From NCBI RefSeq assembly GCF_020531905.1, contig NZ_JAJAWG010000001.1:372001-436000 (forward strand): DNA of 64,000 bases, written 5' to 3'. Numbering within the stretch: the stretch's first letter is position 1; each line of letters begins with the position of its first letter. The notes below the pieces were generated by a model. That model worked only from the letters and a program-made list of their open reading frames with translations. It was not told where the DNA came from and did not search any database. Position numbers and translations under genes: made by a program. The DNA is from Deefgea salmonis. Lineage in GTDB: Bacteria > Pseudomonadota > Gammaproteobacteria > Burkholderiales > Chitinibacteraceae. Positions 25,269 through 34,739 of this stretch are shown one piece after another.

Positions 25269-26096
25269 ATGAGTGATGTGCAACTTTCACCGCTAGGCAA
25301 AGCCAGCGAATACATTACAGAGTACGACTCGAGTTTATTATTTCCGATTGCTCGAGAACAAAAACGCTTAGAAATCGGTATTGCTGCAGACCTGCCTTTC
25401 TTTGGTACTGATATTTGGAATGCCTATGAGCTCTCTTGGCTAAATGCCAAGGGTAAGCCACAGGTGGCGATTGCCAGTTTTTATATTCCAGCCAACAGCC
25501 CAAATATTATTGAATCTAAATCGTTTAAATTGTATTTAAATAGCTTTAATCAGACGAAAGTTGATGGCTTTACTCAATTGAGCGAATTGCTGCAAAAAGA
25601 CATTTCGGCGGGTGTTGGCGCCCCAATTCAGGTGAAGTTAATTGAACCGGCCTTATTTGCACAGCAAAAAATGGCCGAGCTCAGCGGCTACAATATTGAT
25701 AATTTAGATCTAGATGTTGCGCTGTACGCTCCGCAACCGGGCATTTTGCACTGTGAAAATACACATGCCACGACCACTGAAACGCTGACTTCGGACTTGT
25801 TAAAGTCAAATTGCCTCGTTACGGGTCAACCTGACTGGGCTAGCGTGCAAATTCAATATACTGGCCGGGCAATTAATCGCGAAAGTTTGTTGCGCTATTT
25901 AATCTCGTTTCGTAATCACAATGAATTTCACGAGCAATGTGTAGAGCGGATTTTTGTTGATATCATGCGCGATTGTGCACCGCTGAAATTGGCAGTTTAT
26001 GCCCGCTATACGCGACGTGGTGGTTTGGATATTAATCCATTTAGAACCAATTTTAATGCCGCTCAACCCAGCAATGCGAGAACGGCGCGTCAATAA
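25269..26096 (+). CDS. queF: NADPH-dependent 7-cyano-7-deazaguanine reductase
   Basis: QueF reduces the nitrile preQ0 to preQ1 in queuosine synthesis. The 275-residue length shows the long, two-module type found in proteobacteria. The first module has the NADPH motif [15 protein letters not shown] (~93-107). The second carries the catalytic Cys in [19 protein letters not shown] (~185) and the acid and His in [15 protein letters not shown] (~221-235). It lies 59 bases after lexA on the same strand. No preQ1 riboswitch was seen in that gap. msrA follows 9 bases later. Confidence 0.96.
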   Translation: MSDVQLSPLGKASEYITEYDSSLLFPIAREQKRLEIGIAADLPFFGTDIWNAYELSWLNAKGKPQVAIASFYIPANSPNIIESKSFKLYLNSFNQTKVDGFTQLSELLQKDISAGVGAPIQVKLIEPALFAQQKMAELSGYNIDNLDLDVALYAPQPGILHCENTHATTTETLTSDLLKSNCLVTGQPDWASVQIQYTGRAINRESLLRYLISFRNHNEFHEQCVERIFVDIMRDCAPLKLAVYARYTRRGGLDINPFRTNFNAAQPSNARTARQ

Positions 26097-26105
26097 GGGG
26101 CGGTT

Positions 26106-26630
26106 ATGCGTGAAACAATCACTTTGGCTGGTGGGTGCTTTTGGTGTTTAGAGGCGGTGTTTCAGCAAGTGCGCGGCGTTGAGTCTGTCGTTTCAGGCTA
26201 TATGGGGGGGTATGTCGATCAACCTGAATATGGGCAAGTTTGTGAAGGGCATACTGGTCATGCAGAAGTTGTGCAGATTGTGTTTGATTCGAGTGTGATT
26301 ACTACTGCCGAATTGCTCGACATCTTTTTTGCCATCCATGATCCGTACACGCTTAATCGCCAAGGCAATGATGTCGGCACTCAGTACCGCTCGGCTATTT
26401 TTGCGAGCAATCCAGAGCAACTGATTGCAGCAGAAAACAAAATTGCTGCGCTTGCGCAGCAAAGTGCTGACGCTATTGTGACGCAGGTCCTGATGGCTGC
26501 TGAATTTTGGCCTGCCGAGATAGATCACCATAATTATTATCGCTTGCACTCAAACCAGCCGTATTGTCGGGCAATTATCGAGCCCAAGCTAAAGAAGTTT
26601 ATGCGCGATTTTGTAGAGAAAGTGCGCTAA
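26106..26630 (+). CDS. msrA: Peptide methionine sulfoxide reductase A
   Basis: MsrA repairs oxidised protein methionine (S-sulfoxide form). At 174 residues it is a standard single-domain enzyme. The active-site motif is GGCFWCLEAVF, with the catalytic Cys at residue ~11; the substrate-binding region has YMGGYVDQPEYGQVCEGHTG and FFAIHDPYTLNRQGNDVGTQ, all family hallmarks. The thiol needed to resolve the intermediate may be Cys162 (NQPYCRAI). It lies 9 bases behind queF, probably in one transcript; no signal peptide, so it is cytoplasmic. Confidence 0.96.
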   Translation: MRETITLAGGCFWCLEAVFQQVRGVESVVSGYMGGYVDQPEYGQVCEGHTGHAEVVQIVFDSSVITTAELLDIFFAIHDPYTLNRQGNDVGTQYRSAIFASNPEQLIAAENKIAALAQQSADAIVTQVLMAAEFWPAEIDHHNYYRLHSNQPYCRAIIEPKLKKFMRDFVEKVR

Positions 26631-26717
26631 GCCTTGTTTTTACTGCTTCTTGCGTGGCGCAGGCGCTGCGTAAGAGGTTATAATTACCGTCTTCCCTAAC
26701 TGCCTAAGAGCCGCGCA

Positions 26718-27908
26718 ATGTCGCCGCGACTAAACTTACTTCAGCCCTACCCGTTCCAAAAATTACGTCAACGCTTTGCTGCTTTGACGCCAAATCAGGA
26801 TTTAAAGCCGATCAATTTGTCCATTGGTGAGCCTAAACATGCCGCGCCAGAATTGATTAAAACGGCGCTAATTGACAATCTGTCCGGTCTGTCGAGCTAC
26901 CCAGCGACCTTGGGCTCAGATGATTTGCGCAGCAGTATTAGTGAGTGGCTTGCGCGTCGATATGGTATCGCTGCGCCCAATCCACTGACTGAGGTTTTGC
27001 CAGTAAATGGCAGTCGTGAGGCATTGTTTGCTTTTGTTCAGGCTGTTGTTGATCCCACGCGTGAGCGCCCTGTCGTGCTGTCGCCCAATCCGTTTTATCA
27101 AATTTATGAAGGCGCCGCATTGTTGGCTGGCGCGGAACCTTGGTTTGTCAATTGCACCGCATCGCAGCGATTTCAGCCTGATTGGGGGAGTGTTCCAGAA
27201 ACAGTGTGGGCTCGAACACAGGTGGTATTTACTTGCTCTCCGGGCAACCCAACCGGAGCAGTAGCATCACTGAATGATTGGCAGCGTTTATTTGCTTTGT
27301 CCGATCAATATGGTTTTGTGATTGCGTCTGACGAATGCTATTCAGAAATTTATTTCGGCAATAACAAGCCGCTCGGCGGACTTGAAGCAGCTCGTTTACT
27401 AGGCCGAGATTACACGCGGCTCGTTGTTTTTTCTTCTTTATCCAAACGCTCAAATGTGCCGGGTATGCGCTCAGGCTTTGTTGCTGGCGACGCTAAAATT
27501 TTGGCGCAATTTTTATTGTATCGAACGTATCACGGCTGTGCCATGAGCCCAATGGTTATGGCCGCCAGTGCTGCGGCTTGGCGTGATGAAACGCATGTAA
27601 TCGAAAATCGTCAACTGTATGCCGAAAAATTTGCCGCTGTAACCGGCATTTTGCAAACAGTGCTCGACCTGACTCTGCCGGATGCGGCCTTCTATCTGTG
27701 GGCTAAGGTGCCAATGGATGATGAAGCTTTTGCTGCCGGTTTGTATGAGCAGCAGCATGTCACTGTTTTGCCGGGCTCTTATTTGGCACGTGAAGCGCAT
27801 GGTGTGAATCCGGGACTCGGTTACATTCGAATTGCACTGGTCGCCCCGCTAGATGAGTGCATTACTGCTGCGAATCGTATTGTGAATTACTGTAAGACAT
27901 TAAAGTAA
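26718..27908 (+). CDS. dapC: Succinyldiaminopimelate aminotransferase
   Basis: A PLP-dependent class I/II aminotransferase of 396 residues that makes N-succinyl-LL-diaminopimelate for lysine and peptidoglycan. Features: NLSIGEPKHAAPE at the N-terminus, the pyridoxal-binding Lys in FSSLSKRSNVPGMRSGF (~240), SPGNPTGA (~174) and ASDECYSEIYF (~202). The DapC subtype, rather than ArgD or general AATs, is supported by dapD 90 bases downstream. A TATAAT (26679-26684) in the upstream gap may be its -10, although no good -35 is seen. Confidence 0.93.
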   Translation: MSPRLNLLQPYPFQKLRQRFAALTPNQDLKPINLSIGEPKHAAPELIKTALIDNLSGLSSYPATLGSDDLRSSISEWLARRYGIAAPNPLTEVLPVNGSREALFAFVQAVVDPTRERPVVLSPNPFYQIYEGAALLAGAEPWFVNCTASQRFQPDWGSVPETVWARTQVVFTCSPGNPTGAVASLNDWQRLFALSDQYGFVIASDECYSEIYFGNNKPLGGLEAARLLGRDYTRLVVFSSLSKRSNVPGMRSGFVAGDAKILAQFLLYRTYHGCAMSPMVMAASAAAWRDETHVIENRQLYAEKFAAVTGILQTVLDLTLPDAAFYLWAKVPMDDEAFAAGLYEQQHVTVLPGSYLAREAHGVNPGLGYIRIALVAPLDECITAANRIVNYCKTLK

Positions 27909-27998
27909 TCTACGCCCTGACGCCCTTCGTTCTGTGGTGTTTGCTGCGTAAATTTAAGATACATTTCTATTGATCTGCCAACCCGAGGAATACTCAAG

Positions 27999-28820
27999 AT
28001 GAATCATTTGCAAGCCATTATTGAAACTGCATTCGAAAACCGTGCTGATATTACGCCGAGCAATGTCTCTACTGATTTGCGTGTTGCAGTCAATGAAGTG
28101 ATCGCCGCTTTAGATCAAGGACAGCTTCGTGTGGCAGAAAAAATTGACGGGCATTGGCTGACCCATCAATGGATTAAAAAAGCAGTTTTGCTTTCATTTC
28201 GCATTAACGACAACGTGGTTTTAGACGGTGGGTGCACGCAGTTTTTTGATAAAGTGCCGAGTAAATTTGCCGACTATACCGAAGAAGATTTTCGTGCGGG
28301 CGGTTTTCGCGTCGTACCGAATGCCATTGCTCGCAAAGGCGCTTACATTGGCAAAAACGTCGTACTGATGCCGTCTTACGTCAATATTGGTGCTTTTGTT
28401 GACGAAGGCACCATGGTGGACACTTGGGCAACGGTGGGTTCGTGCGCGCAGATTGGTAAAAACGTTCATCTTTCTGGCGGCGTAGGTATTGGTGGTGTGC
28501 TTGAGCCATTGCAAGCGGGCCCGACTATTATCGAAGACAATTGCTTTATCGGTGCGCGCTCAGAAGTGGTTGAAGGCGTGATCGTTGAAGAAGGCTCGGT
28601 TATTTCAATGGGCGTTTACATTGGGCAATCAACGCGCATTTACGATCGTGAAACTGGCGAAGTCACTTATGGCCGCATCCCTGCGGGTTCGGTGGTGGTT
28701 TCGGGTAATTTACCGTCTGCCGATGGTAAATACAGCTTGTATTGCGCGGTGATTGTCAAGAAAGTCGATGCTAAAACACGCTCAAAAGTGGGGATTAACG
28801 AGTTGTTGCGCGGCATCTAA
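27999..28820 (+). CDS. dapD: Tetrahydrodipicolinate N-succinyltransferase
   Basis: DapD transfers succinyl from succinyl-CoA to tetrahydrodipicolinate, the step before DapC. The 273-residue length is exact for the family. The N-terminal helical domain (~1-100) is followed by a left-handed beta-helix of hexapeptide repeats (~105-230), with [40 protein letters not shown] and [20 protein letters not shown]. Trimeric in relatives, cytoplasmic. AGGAATACTCAAG is the ribosome site. A strong terminator follows. Confidence 0.97.
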   Translation: MNHLQAIIETAFENRADITPSNVSTDLRVAVNEVIAALDQGQLRVAEKIDGHWLTHQWIKKAVLLSFRINDNVVLDGGCTQFFDKVPSKFADYTEEDFRAGGFRVVPNAIARKGAYIGKNVVLMPSYVNIGAFVDEGTMVDTWATVGSCAQIGKNVHLSGGVGIGGVLEPLQAGPTIIEDNCFIGARSEVVEGVIVEEGSVISMGVYIGQSTRIYDRETGEVTYGRIPAGSVVVSGNLPSADGKYSLYCAVIVKKVDAKTRSKVGINELLRGI

Positions 28821-28837
28821 TTTGGTTTGTTGTGAAT

Positions 28838-28876
28838 AAAAATCCCCGATTCAGCGGCGCTGTTCGGGGATTTTTT
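28838..28876 (+). terminator. Intrinsic terminator after dapD
   Basis: AAAAATCCCCGA, a 14-base loop, and TCGGGGATTTTTT. It sits between convergent dapD and rpoS and may serve both strands. Confidence 0.9.
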
Positions 28877-28937
28877 ATTGAACTCAATGCGAGGTATGGT
28901 TTGGATCGTTTGACTTGAAATGAATTGGCGTGATTAT

Positions 28938-29897
28938 TTAGAGGACAACATCACGGGCTACGCCATAGCGGCGCAAAATACGGCGCAATTGATCGAGTGC
29001 TTCGATTTGAATTTGCCGAACGCGCTCTCGCGTTAAGTTAAGATTGGCAGCCAAATCTTCTAAGGTGCAGATTTCATAGCCATTGAGTCCGTAGCGACGC
29101 TCGATCACCATCCGCTGCTTGTCGTTGAGTTGCTTGAGCCACTCTTTGACGTAACGCTCGACTTCGGCATTTTGCAAGATGGCTTCAGGCCCATCATGTT
29201 GCTCATCAGGGATCGATTCGCCAATCGAAAGCATGGGATCGATATCCAGTGGTGCGTCTAATGAGGCAACACGTTCATTTAAACTCATGACTCGGCGCAC
29301 TTCTTCGACATTTTTGCCGACTAAATGCGCAATGTCTTCAATGGCTGGTTCGTGGCCTAAACTGGCTTCAAGATGTCGCTGCGCACGTAAATAAACATTC
29401 AATTCTTTAATTACATGCACCGGTAGTCGAATGGTGCGCGATTGATTCATGATCGATCGCTCGATGCTCTGACGAATCCACCATGTCGCGTAGGTAGAGA
29501 AACGAAATCCACGCTCTGGATCGAATTTTTCTAAAGCGTGCATCAATCCAATATTGCCTTCCTCGATCAAGTCCAGCAAAGTCATACCACGGTTGATGTA
29601 GTGCTTGGCGATATTCACGACCAAGCGTAAGTTGTGTTCGATCATTTTCTGTCGCGCAGAGAAATCACCCTGTACGACGCGGCGTGATAGCGCGCGCTCT
29701 TCGTCAGGGGTGAGTAATTTACTTTGCCCGATCTCGTTGAGATAGATTTGCGTTACATCACCCGTGCTTTCGGCGGTGTAACGGTCGGTTTCTTCTTTGG
29801 CTTCGGTATCGACTTCAGCATCATCGGAATCTGCCTCGATGAGTTCATCATCTTCGTCAGCAAGATCTTCTTCTAAAATATCGATTTGATCGCTCAT
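28938..29897 (-). CDS. rpoS: RNA polymerase sigma factor RpoS
   Basis: Stationary-phase/general stress sigma factor, 319 residues. An acidic N-terminus (~1-40) precedes region 1.2 (DVTQIYLNEIGQSKLLTPDE). Region 2 shows NLRLVVNIAKHYINRGMTLL, DLIEEGNIGLMHALEKFDPE and GFRFSTYATWWIRQSIERSI, for -10 recognition. Region 3 has LPVHVIKELN. Region 4 ends with the -35 HTH TLEDLAANLNLTRERVRQIQ. It lies directly after nlpD (7 bases), the conserved arrangement in which rpoS is partly transcribed from inside nlpD. Confidence 0.96.
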   Translation of the reverse strand: MSDQIDILEEDLADEDDELIEADSDDAEVDTEAKEETDRYTAESTGDVTQIYLNEIGQSKLLTPDEERALSRRVVQGDFSARQKMIEHNLRLVVNIAKHYINRGMTLLDLIEEGNIGLMHALEKFDPERGFRFSTYATWWIRQSIERSIMNQSRTIRLPVHVIKELNVYLRAQRHLEASLGHEPAIEDIAHLVGKNVEEVRRVMSLNERVASLDAPLDIDPMLSIGESIPDEQHDGPEAILQNAEVERYVKEWLKQLNDKQRMVIERRYGLNGYEICTLEDLAANLNLTRERVRQIQIEALDQLRRILRRYGVARDVVL

Positions 29898-29904
29898 ACA
29901 GCCT

Positions 29905-30882
29905 CTAATTCAACTTGATGTAGTTGCTCGGATCGACCGACTTACCAAACTTGCGTAATTCGAAGTGCAGCTTGACCTGATCGCTATCGCTGTTCCCCAT
30001 TTCGGCGATTTTTTCGCCTTTTTTTACTAGATCATTTTCTTTGACGAGTAGTTTGCTGTTATGTGCGTAGGCAGACAAAAAGCCATCACTGTGCTGAATA
30101 ATGAGCATTTTGCCGTAGCCCTTCAATCCAGAGCCGGCGTAAACAACCTTGCCACTCCCTGACGCAACTATAGATTGCCCCATTTGCCCCTTGATATCAA
30201 TGCCTTTGCTTTCTGCGGTAAAGCTTGAGCTTACCTTGCCCGCCGTAGGTGGTGCCCAGATGCCGCTAGTGGTGTTACTTTCGCTCGAATTTAAGTCCAC
30301 TGCAGCACCTGATTTCTCTACGTTTGCTGCCTTTGAGGCCGACGAAGGTGTACTGGCTGGTTTGGTCGTTGCTGGTTTGCTTGGGCTTGGAATATTTTGT
30401 TGTTTTGCAACAACAGCTTGACCCTCAGCGCGTATGGCAATGGCACTTGCGGTTTGGTTAGAATATGGCTCTTTAATGGCGCGAGGGTATTGCTGAGTAC
30501 TGGCTGATTTGATTGGTAAGGCACTGGTTGTCGTGCCATCGGCGAGCAAAGGTCTGACCTCAACGCCCGATGAGGTGACTGTCGAATTGGCAGGGCCAAG
30601 ACGTAAAACCTGGCCAATCCGAAGACCATTTACATCTTCAATTTGATTCCATGCGACTAGATCTTTGTAAGTAACTCCATTTTCAAGTGCGATGCGATAA
30701 AGACCATCACCCGCTTTGACGGTATAAGTGTTGATGGCGTTTGGGCTAGGTATCACGACAGGGCTTGGCACAGCAACCGGCGTATGACTGCGATCAACAA
30801 TCGGCGCGGGTGGATTGGGCGTGCTAGAGCAGGCACATAAGACGAGGGTTGAAAAAACAGCGCTAAATCGAATTGCACTCAC
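29905..30882 (-). CDS. nlpD: Lipoprotein NlpD-like, LysM and degenerate LytM domains
   Basis: A 325-residue envelope protein. The N-terminus ends in LVLCACSS, a lipobox with Cys18 as lipidation site. LysM (~52-96, TYTVKAGDGLYRIALENGV) binds peptidoglycan. A Ser/Thr/Pro-rich linker (~130-205) leads to an M23/LytM domain (~207-325). The first zinc motif is SKGIDIKG instead of HxxxD, so the site is incomplete, as in E. coli NlpD, which activates amidase AmiC instead of cutting the wall itself. It lies between pcm and rpoS in a conserved stress operon. Confidence 0.92.
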   Translation of the reverse strand: MSAIRFSAVFSTLVLCACSSTPNPPAPIVDRSHTPVAVPSPVVIPSPNAINTYTVKAGDGLYRIALENGVTYKDLVAWNQIEDVNGLRIGQVLRLGPANSTVTSSGVEVRPLLADGTTTSALPIKSASTQQYPRAIKEPYSNQTASAIAIRAEGQAVVAKQQNIPSPSKPATTKPASTPSSASKAANVEKSGAAVDLNSSESNTTSGIWAPPTAGKVSSSFTAESKGIDIKGQMGQSIVASGSGKVVYAGSGLKGYGKMLIIQHSDGFLSAYAHNSKLLVKENDLVKKGEKIAEMGNSDSDQVKLHFELRKFGKSVDPSNYIKLN

Positions 30883-30921
30883 GCGCGTTCTCCTTTTGTT
30901 TGGGTAAATTTGGGCGATTGA

Positions 30922-31572
30922 TTACGAAATTCCGGATAGCAATGGGACAAATTTAACTTTTTCCAGTCGAGTTTCTGTAAAGCCTTCGTCGAGTCGCTCA
31001 ATCATTCTTAATTCTTGATCAATATCGCCAACGGGGAATACTAAACGCCCCCCAATATTGAGTTGGTCCATGAGGTGTTCTGGCACAATGGGCGCTGCGG
31101 CAGTAATAATAATGGCGTCAAACGGTCCAAGTTCGGGCAGACCGTTACTGCCATCGGCATGACGCAAACGCGCATTATGCACGCCCAGCGTATTAAGTCG
31201 ATCGCGGGTATTACGCACTAGGCCAGCAATTCGCTCAATGCTATGCACTGTTTTGAAGATTTTAGCCAGAATGGCAGTTTGATAGCCGCAACCAGTGCCG
31301 ATTTCCAATACTTTATTGTGCTCAGGTACGGCAAAGAGCAGTTCTGACATTCTGGCAACGATATAGGGCTGAGAAATCGTTTGCGCAAAGCCAATTGGTA
31401 AAGAGAAATCATCATAAGCTTTGTGTGCTAAGGCCTCGTCGACAAAAGCGTGCCTCGGGATTTGTCCCATGATGGTGAGGATGCTTTCGTTGCAAATCCC
31501 TTGAGCACGTAGGCGTTCTATCATCCGTGTTCGGGTGCGAATGGAGGTCATGCCACTACCTTGCTGCAGCAT
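30922..31572 (-). CDS. pcm: Protein-L-isoaspartate O-methyltransferase
   Basis: This enzyme methylates L-isoaspartyl residues in damaged proteins and starts their repair. The chosen ATG (31572) overlaps the surE stop as TAATG, giving 216 residues; a later ATG at 31551 is also plausible. SAM motif I is VLEIGTGCGYQTAILAKI (~78-95); MIGQIPRHAFVDEALAHKAY-type N-terminal sequence and QTISQPYIVARM (~58) are typical of the PCMT family. GPFDAIIITAAAPIVPEHLM and GGRLVFPVG follow. It is coupled to surE upstream, the usual order. Confidence 0.95.
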   Translation of the reverse strand: MLQQGSGMTSIRTRTRMIERLRAQGICNESILTIMGQIPRHAFVDEALAHKAYDDFSLPIGFAQTISQPYIVARMSELLFAVPEHNKVLEIGTGCGYQTAILAKIFKTVHSIERIAGLVRNTRDRLNTLGVHNARLRHADGSNGLPELGPFDAIIITAAAPIVPEHLMDQLNIGGRLVFPVGDIDQELRMIERLDEGFTETRLEKVKFVPLLSGIS

Positions 31573-32315
31573 TATGCATTTACCCACTGAGTCATAAAAT
31601 CAATTTGTTGATGGGCTGTTAAATCAATAGACAGCGGTGTAATTGACACGTAACCATTCGCAACAGCGTCAAAATCAGTGCCACTGCTGGCATCGGCGAC
31701 TTTACCGATGGGGCCAACCCACCAAATCGGCTCACCGCGAGGGTTTTCATCGCGAATAACCGGGGCAGATTTATGGCGTCGACCTAGTCGCGTGATTTTG
31801 GTGCCAGATAATGCCTCGTAAGCGACGTCTGGGACGTTCACATTCAACAGTACGGCGCCACGAAATGGATTTCGAATAAAACGCTGCACTAAGTCGTTTG
31901 CCACTCGCGCCGCAGTTTCAAAATGTACTGGATTATGTGATGCCAAAGAAATTGCAATTGCAGGAATGCCCAGCAAAAAACCTTCCGTTGCGGCGGCGAC
32001 GGTGCCGGAATAAATCGTGTCGTCACCCATATTCGGGCCATGATTAATGCCAGCAACCACCATATCCGGCAATTCAGGCATTAAGCCGGTTGCGGCCAAG
32101 TGTACGCAGTCGGTGGGCGTGCCATTAATATAAAAAAAGCCAGCAGCAGATTGCTTGACCGACAGTGGTCGATCCAGTGTTAGCGAGTTGCTTGAGCCGC
32201 TTCGATCGCGCTCAGGTGCGCAGACAAATGTATCGCCCAGCCCACCGAGGGACATGGCTAAGGCTGCAAGCCCAGGAGAGAAATAACCATCATCATTGCT
32301 GATTAAAAAACGCAT
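31572..32315 (-). CDS. surE: 5'/3'-nucleotidase SurE
   Basis: A survival-associated phosphatase of 247 residues that removes phosphate from nucleoside monophosphates and short polyphosphate, with a divalent metal. The metal site is at the start: [15 protein letters not shown] (Asp8, Asp9). Other signatures are [19 protein letters not shown] (~38-56), [10 protein letters not shown] and [20 protein letters not shown] (~88-107). First of four genes in the surE-pcm-nlpD-rpoS cluster. Confidence 0.97.
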   Translation of the reverse strand: MRFLISNDDGYFSPGLAALAMSLGGLGDTFVCAPERDRSGSSNSLTLDRPLSVKQSAAGFFYINGTPTDCVHLAATGLMPELPDMVVAGINHGPNMGDDTIYSGTVAAATEGFLLGIPAIAISLASHNPVHFETAARVANDLVQRFIRNPFRGAVLLNVNVPDVAYEALSGTKITRLGRRHKSAPVIRDENPRGEPIWWVGPIGKVADASSGTDFDAVANGYVSITPLSIDLTAHQQIDFMTQWVNA

Positions 32316-32378
32316 ATTTAGCGGCCTTTGCTGGGGATATTTAATTGCTTTTTAGCTTACAAGAAAACAACGACTTTA

Positions 32379-33257
32379 TTATGAATTTCGGCTTGATCTG
32401 GCGCCGATCCCTGCAAGCACAATCATCAACATGGCGACGAGTGCGAGTGACGTTGGGGCGTCGCCCCAAACCATCCAACTGAGCAAGGTAGAAAACAGTA
32501 CCGTTAAATACGACAAGCTAACCATCACCAAAGAGCGCCCTTTGCGGTAAGCACGTGTCATCGCCAGTTGCGCGAGTGTGGCACAACTACCCATGCCAAA
32601 AATAATCAATCCATCGTGCACACTGGGACGGAGTAAGGGTTCGGCTTGTAGCAGCATAAAAAAACCAGCACCCAAGGTGGAAATCAATGAAAAGTAAAAT
32701 ACAGTTCGCCACTCAGGCTCGCCGATTTTTCCTAGCTCGCTGACATTCATATACGCCACGCTTGCCAGTAGGCCAGATAGTAGCCCCATTAAACCACCCA
32801 ACCACTGCTCGGCAGCCATCGTAGGCTGCAATAAGCTGACAACACCAATAAAGCCCAATGCAATACTGCCCAATAATTGCCAATGCGGCCATTGCTTTTG
32901 ACGAATCATCGTGATTAATACAAAAAACAGCGGAGAAGTGTAATTGAGTGTTACTGCCATGGATAGTGTGAGCTGACTAATCGCATAAAAATACAGCATC
33001 AACGCAATAAATCCAGCCAAGCTACGTGACAGATGCATTTTAAATGCGAGATAGCTCACTTTGAGTGTTTTGCCTTGCGGCAAAATCATTAAAGCAATAA
33101 AAATCAACCCTGCGGCGCAGCGATAAAAAACCAATTCCGCAGTACTAAAATGCACCGAACCCAGCTTAACGAATACGCCCATGGCGGCAAAAGAGAGGCT
33201 GGCCAGTATCATCCAAAATGAGCCCGACTCACGACAATAGGCAATTATTTTCTGCAT
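32379..33257 (-). CDS. DMT-superfamily transporter (EamA)
   Basis: A 292-residue integral membrane protein with about ten hydrophobic helices arranged as two EamA repeats (~16-145 and ~155-288). Examples: FWMILASLSFAAMGVFVKLG, VLITMIRQKQWPHWQLLGSI at the repeat border and VMVSLSYLTVLFSTLLSWMV. The family exports metabolites or amino acids; the substrate cannot be read from the sequence. It stands as a single gene after the surE operon on the same strand with 63 bases between them, and no terminator is evident there. Confidence 0.85.
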   Translation of the reverse strand: MQKIIAYCRESGSFWMILASLSFAAMGVFVKLGSVHFSTAELVFYRCAAGLIFIALMILPQGKTLKVSYLAFKMHLSRSLAGFIALMLYFYAISQLTLSMAVTLNYTSPLFFVLITMIRQKQWPHWQLLGSIALGFIGVVSLLQPTMAAEQWLGGLMGLLSGLLASVAYMNVSELGKIGEPEWRTVFYFSLISTLGAGFFMLLQAEPLLRPSVHDGLIIFGMGSCATLAQLAMTRAYRKGRSLVMVSLSYLTVLFSTLLSWMVWGDAPTSLALVAMLMIVLAGIGARSSRNS

Positions 33258-33371
33258 AAATCCTTGGGTATGTCGATGTAAGCTATGATTTTAAAAGGCT
33301 AGCAAAGTATACAGCAGCTCAAATCAAAATACTGTTGAATAAAAACAAAGGCCGCCGAAGCAGCCTTGAGC

Positions 33372-34511
33372 TTATTTCTTATCGTGCGCTGGCATATATC
33401 CAGCGAGCTCACGCCGTAAAAATTGATGAAAATGTCGCATTCCATCTTCCATCGGGCTTTGATAAGGGCCGACTTCATTGCGCCCTTGTGCATGCAGCGC
33501 CTGTCGTCCAGCTTCCATTCGATTGATGATTTCTACGTCTTCAACTGCCGTTTCTGCGTAAGCGGCTTGCTCGGCCGCAATCAATTCAGGCTCGAAATAC
33601 GCAACATCTTCTGGGTAATAAAACTCGACAACGTTTTTGTAACTACGCGGCCCTGTTGGAATGATGGTCGAAATCACCAGTGTATGCGGATACCATTCAA
33701 CCGTAATGTTGGGGTAATAAGTCAGCCAAATTGCACCATACTTGGGTGTTTTGTCTTGTGAGTAGCGTTTCACTTGGCGATGCCAATCTTGGTACACCTT
33801 AGAACCGGGTCGGGCCAAGTCATGATGCACGCCAACGGTTTGCACTGAATACCAGTCGCCAAACTCCCATTTGAGCTGATTGCAATCGACAAAGCGCCCC
33901 AAGCCAGGGTGAAACGGCACAACGTGATAGTCTTCGAGATAAACCTCGATGAAAGTCTTCCAGTTGCCTTGGTATTCATCAATGGTCACACTATGAAAAA
34001 CATACTGTGAAAAATCCAAGTCTTCTCGCACGCCCAGATTTTTTAAGTCGCGTTCAATGTCCCGTCCAGACTCAAATAGCATACCATTCCAAGATTGCAG
34101 CTCAGTTTCAGGCAAGTGCAAGCAGGGTTTTTCACTAAAGTGCGGCGCACCTAATAATTGGCCGTGCTGATCATAAGTCCAGCGATGCAAAGGGCAAACG
34201 GTATGCGTCGCATTGCCGCGACCTTCGAGCATGGTGGCTTGGCGATGACGGCAAATATTGGAGAACAGCTTAACCCCATCATCGGTGCGTTTTAAATACC
34301 GCGCGCCCTGACTTGACTCAAGGACATGATAATCGCCAGCAGCAGGCACCATCAGTGCATGGCCGATATAACGTGGACCTGGATTGAAAAGTTGTTTGAT
34401 TTCTTGCTGATAGAGTGCTTCGTCAAAATAGGCCGCCACTGGTAGTGGTGTCGTTAAATCAAGTACTGAACTTGATTCTTGTGGCGTGGTTACTGTAGCC
34501 AGATTGGACAT
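33372..34511 (-). CDS. Rieske 2Fe-2S ring-hydroxylating oxygenase, alpha-type subunit
   Basis: A 379-residue oxygenase from ATG 34511, with AGGGGG eight bases before; a TTG at 34517 would add two residues. The Rieske cluster is bound by CRHRQ (Cys87, His89) and CPLHRW (Cys106, His109). The mononuclear iron site is EDYHVVPFHPGL (His196, His201), with a later Asp in VEDVEIINRMEAG. This is the complete RHO alpha-subunit plan, related to aromatic dioxygenases and choline/carnitine-type monooxygenases. No beta subunit or reductase gene is adjacent, so substrate and electron donor are unknown. A 16-bp palindrome overlaps the start codon. Confidence 0.85.
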   Translation of the reverse strand: MSNLATVTTPQESSSVLDLTTPLPVAAYFDEALYQQEIKQLFNPGPRYIGHALMVPAAGDYHVLESSQGARYLKRTDDGVKLFSNICRHRQATMLEGRGNATHTVCPLHRWTYDQHGQLLGAPHFSEKPCLHLPETELQSWNGMLFESGRDIERDLKNLGVREDLDFSQYVFHSVTIDEYQGNWKTFIEVYLEDYHVVPFHPGLGRFVDCNQLKWEFGDWYSVQTVGVHHDLARPGSKVYQDWHRQVKRYSQDKTPKYGAIWLTYYPNITVEWYPHTLVISTIIPTGPRSYKNVVEFYYPEDVAYFEPELIAAEQAAYAETAVEDVEIINRMEAGRQALHAQGRNEVGPYQSPMEDGMRHFHQFLRRELAGYMPAHDKK

Positions 34512-34518
34512 GTCCAAT
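34503..34518. promoter_or_regulatory. 16-bp perfect palindrome over the Rieske gene start
   Basis: ATTGGACATGTCCAAT is fully palindromic and contains the start codon of the Rieske gene. It could be an operator or form a small RNA hairpin that hides the ATG. Chance is possible, because half of it is coding. Confidence 0.35.
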
Positions 34519-34696
34519 ACCCCCTGGGCTAGAAGGTCTTGCCACTTTGTTCGTCAAGATTACCGACGCCCGATGGGTGGGCAAGCCATCAAATGAGAAA
34601 AATCAAACCCATGAGTTTGATGCGAAAAAAGGCGCTAATTTTGCCCGAATTTCAAGGCCCAAGCAAGAAAAAACAGTGTGCAATGAAGTGCTTAGC

Positions 34697-34725
34697 AAAA
34701 AAAAGACCCGCATTGCGGGTCTTTT
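34697..34725 (-). terminator. Intrinsic terminator downstream of acnB
   Basis: AAAAGACCCGC-ATT-GCGGGTCTTTT (34701-34725), with a longer A-run on the left that becomes a T-run on the minus strand. It lies 14 bases past the acnB stop. Confidence 0.9.
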
Positions 34726-34739
34726 GGCGTGTGGGCGAA

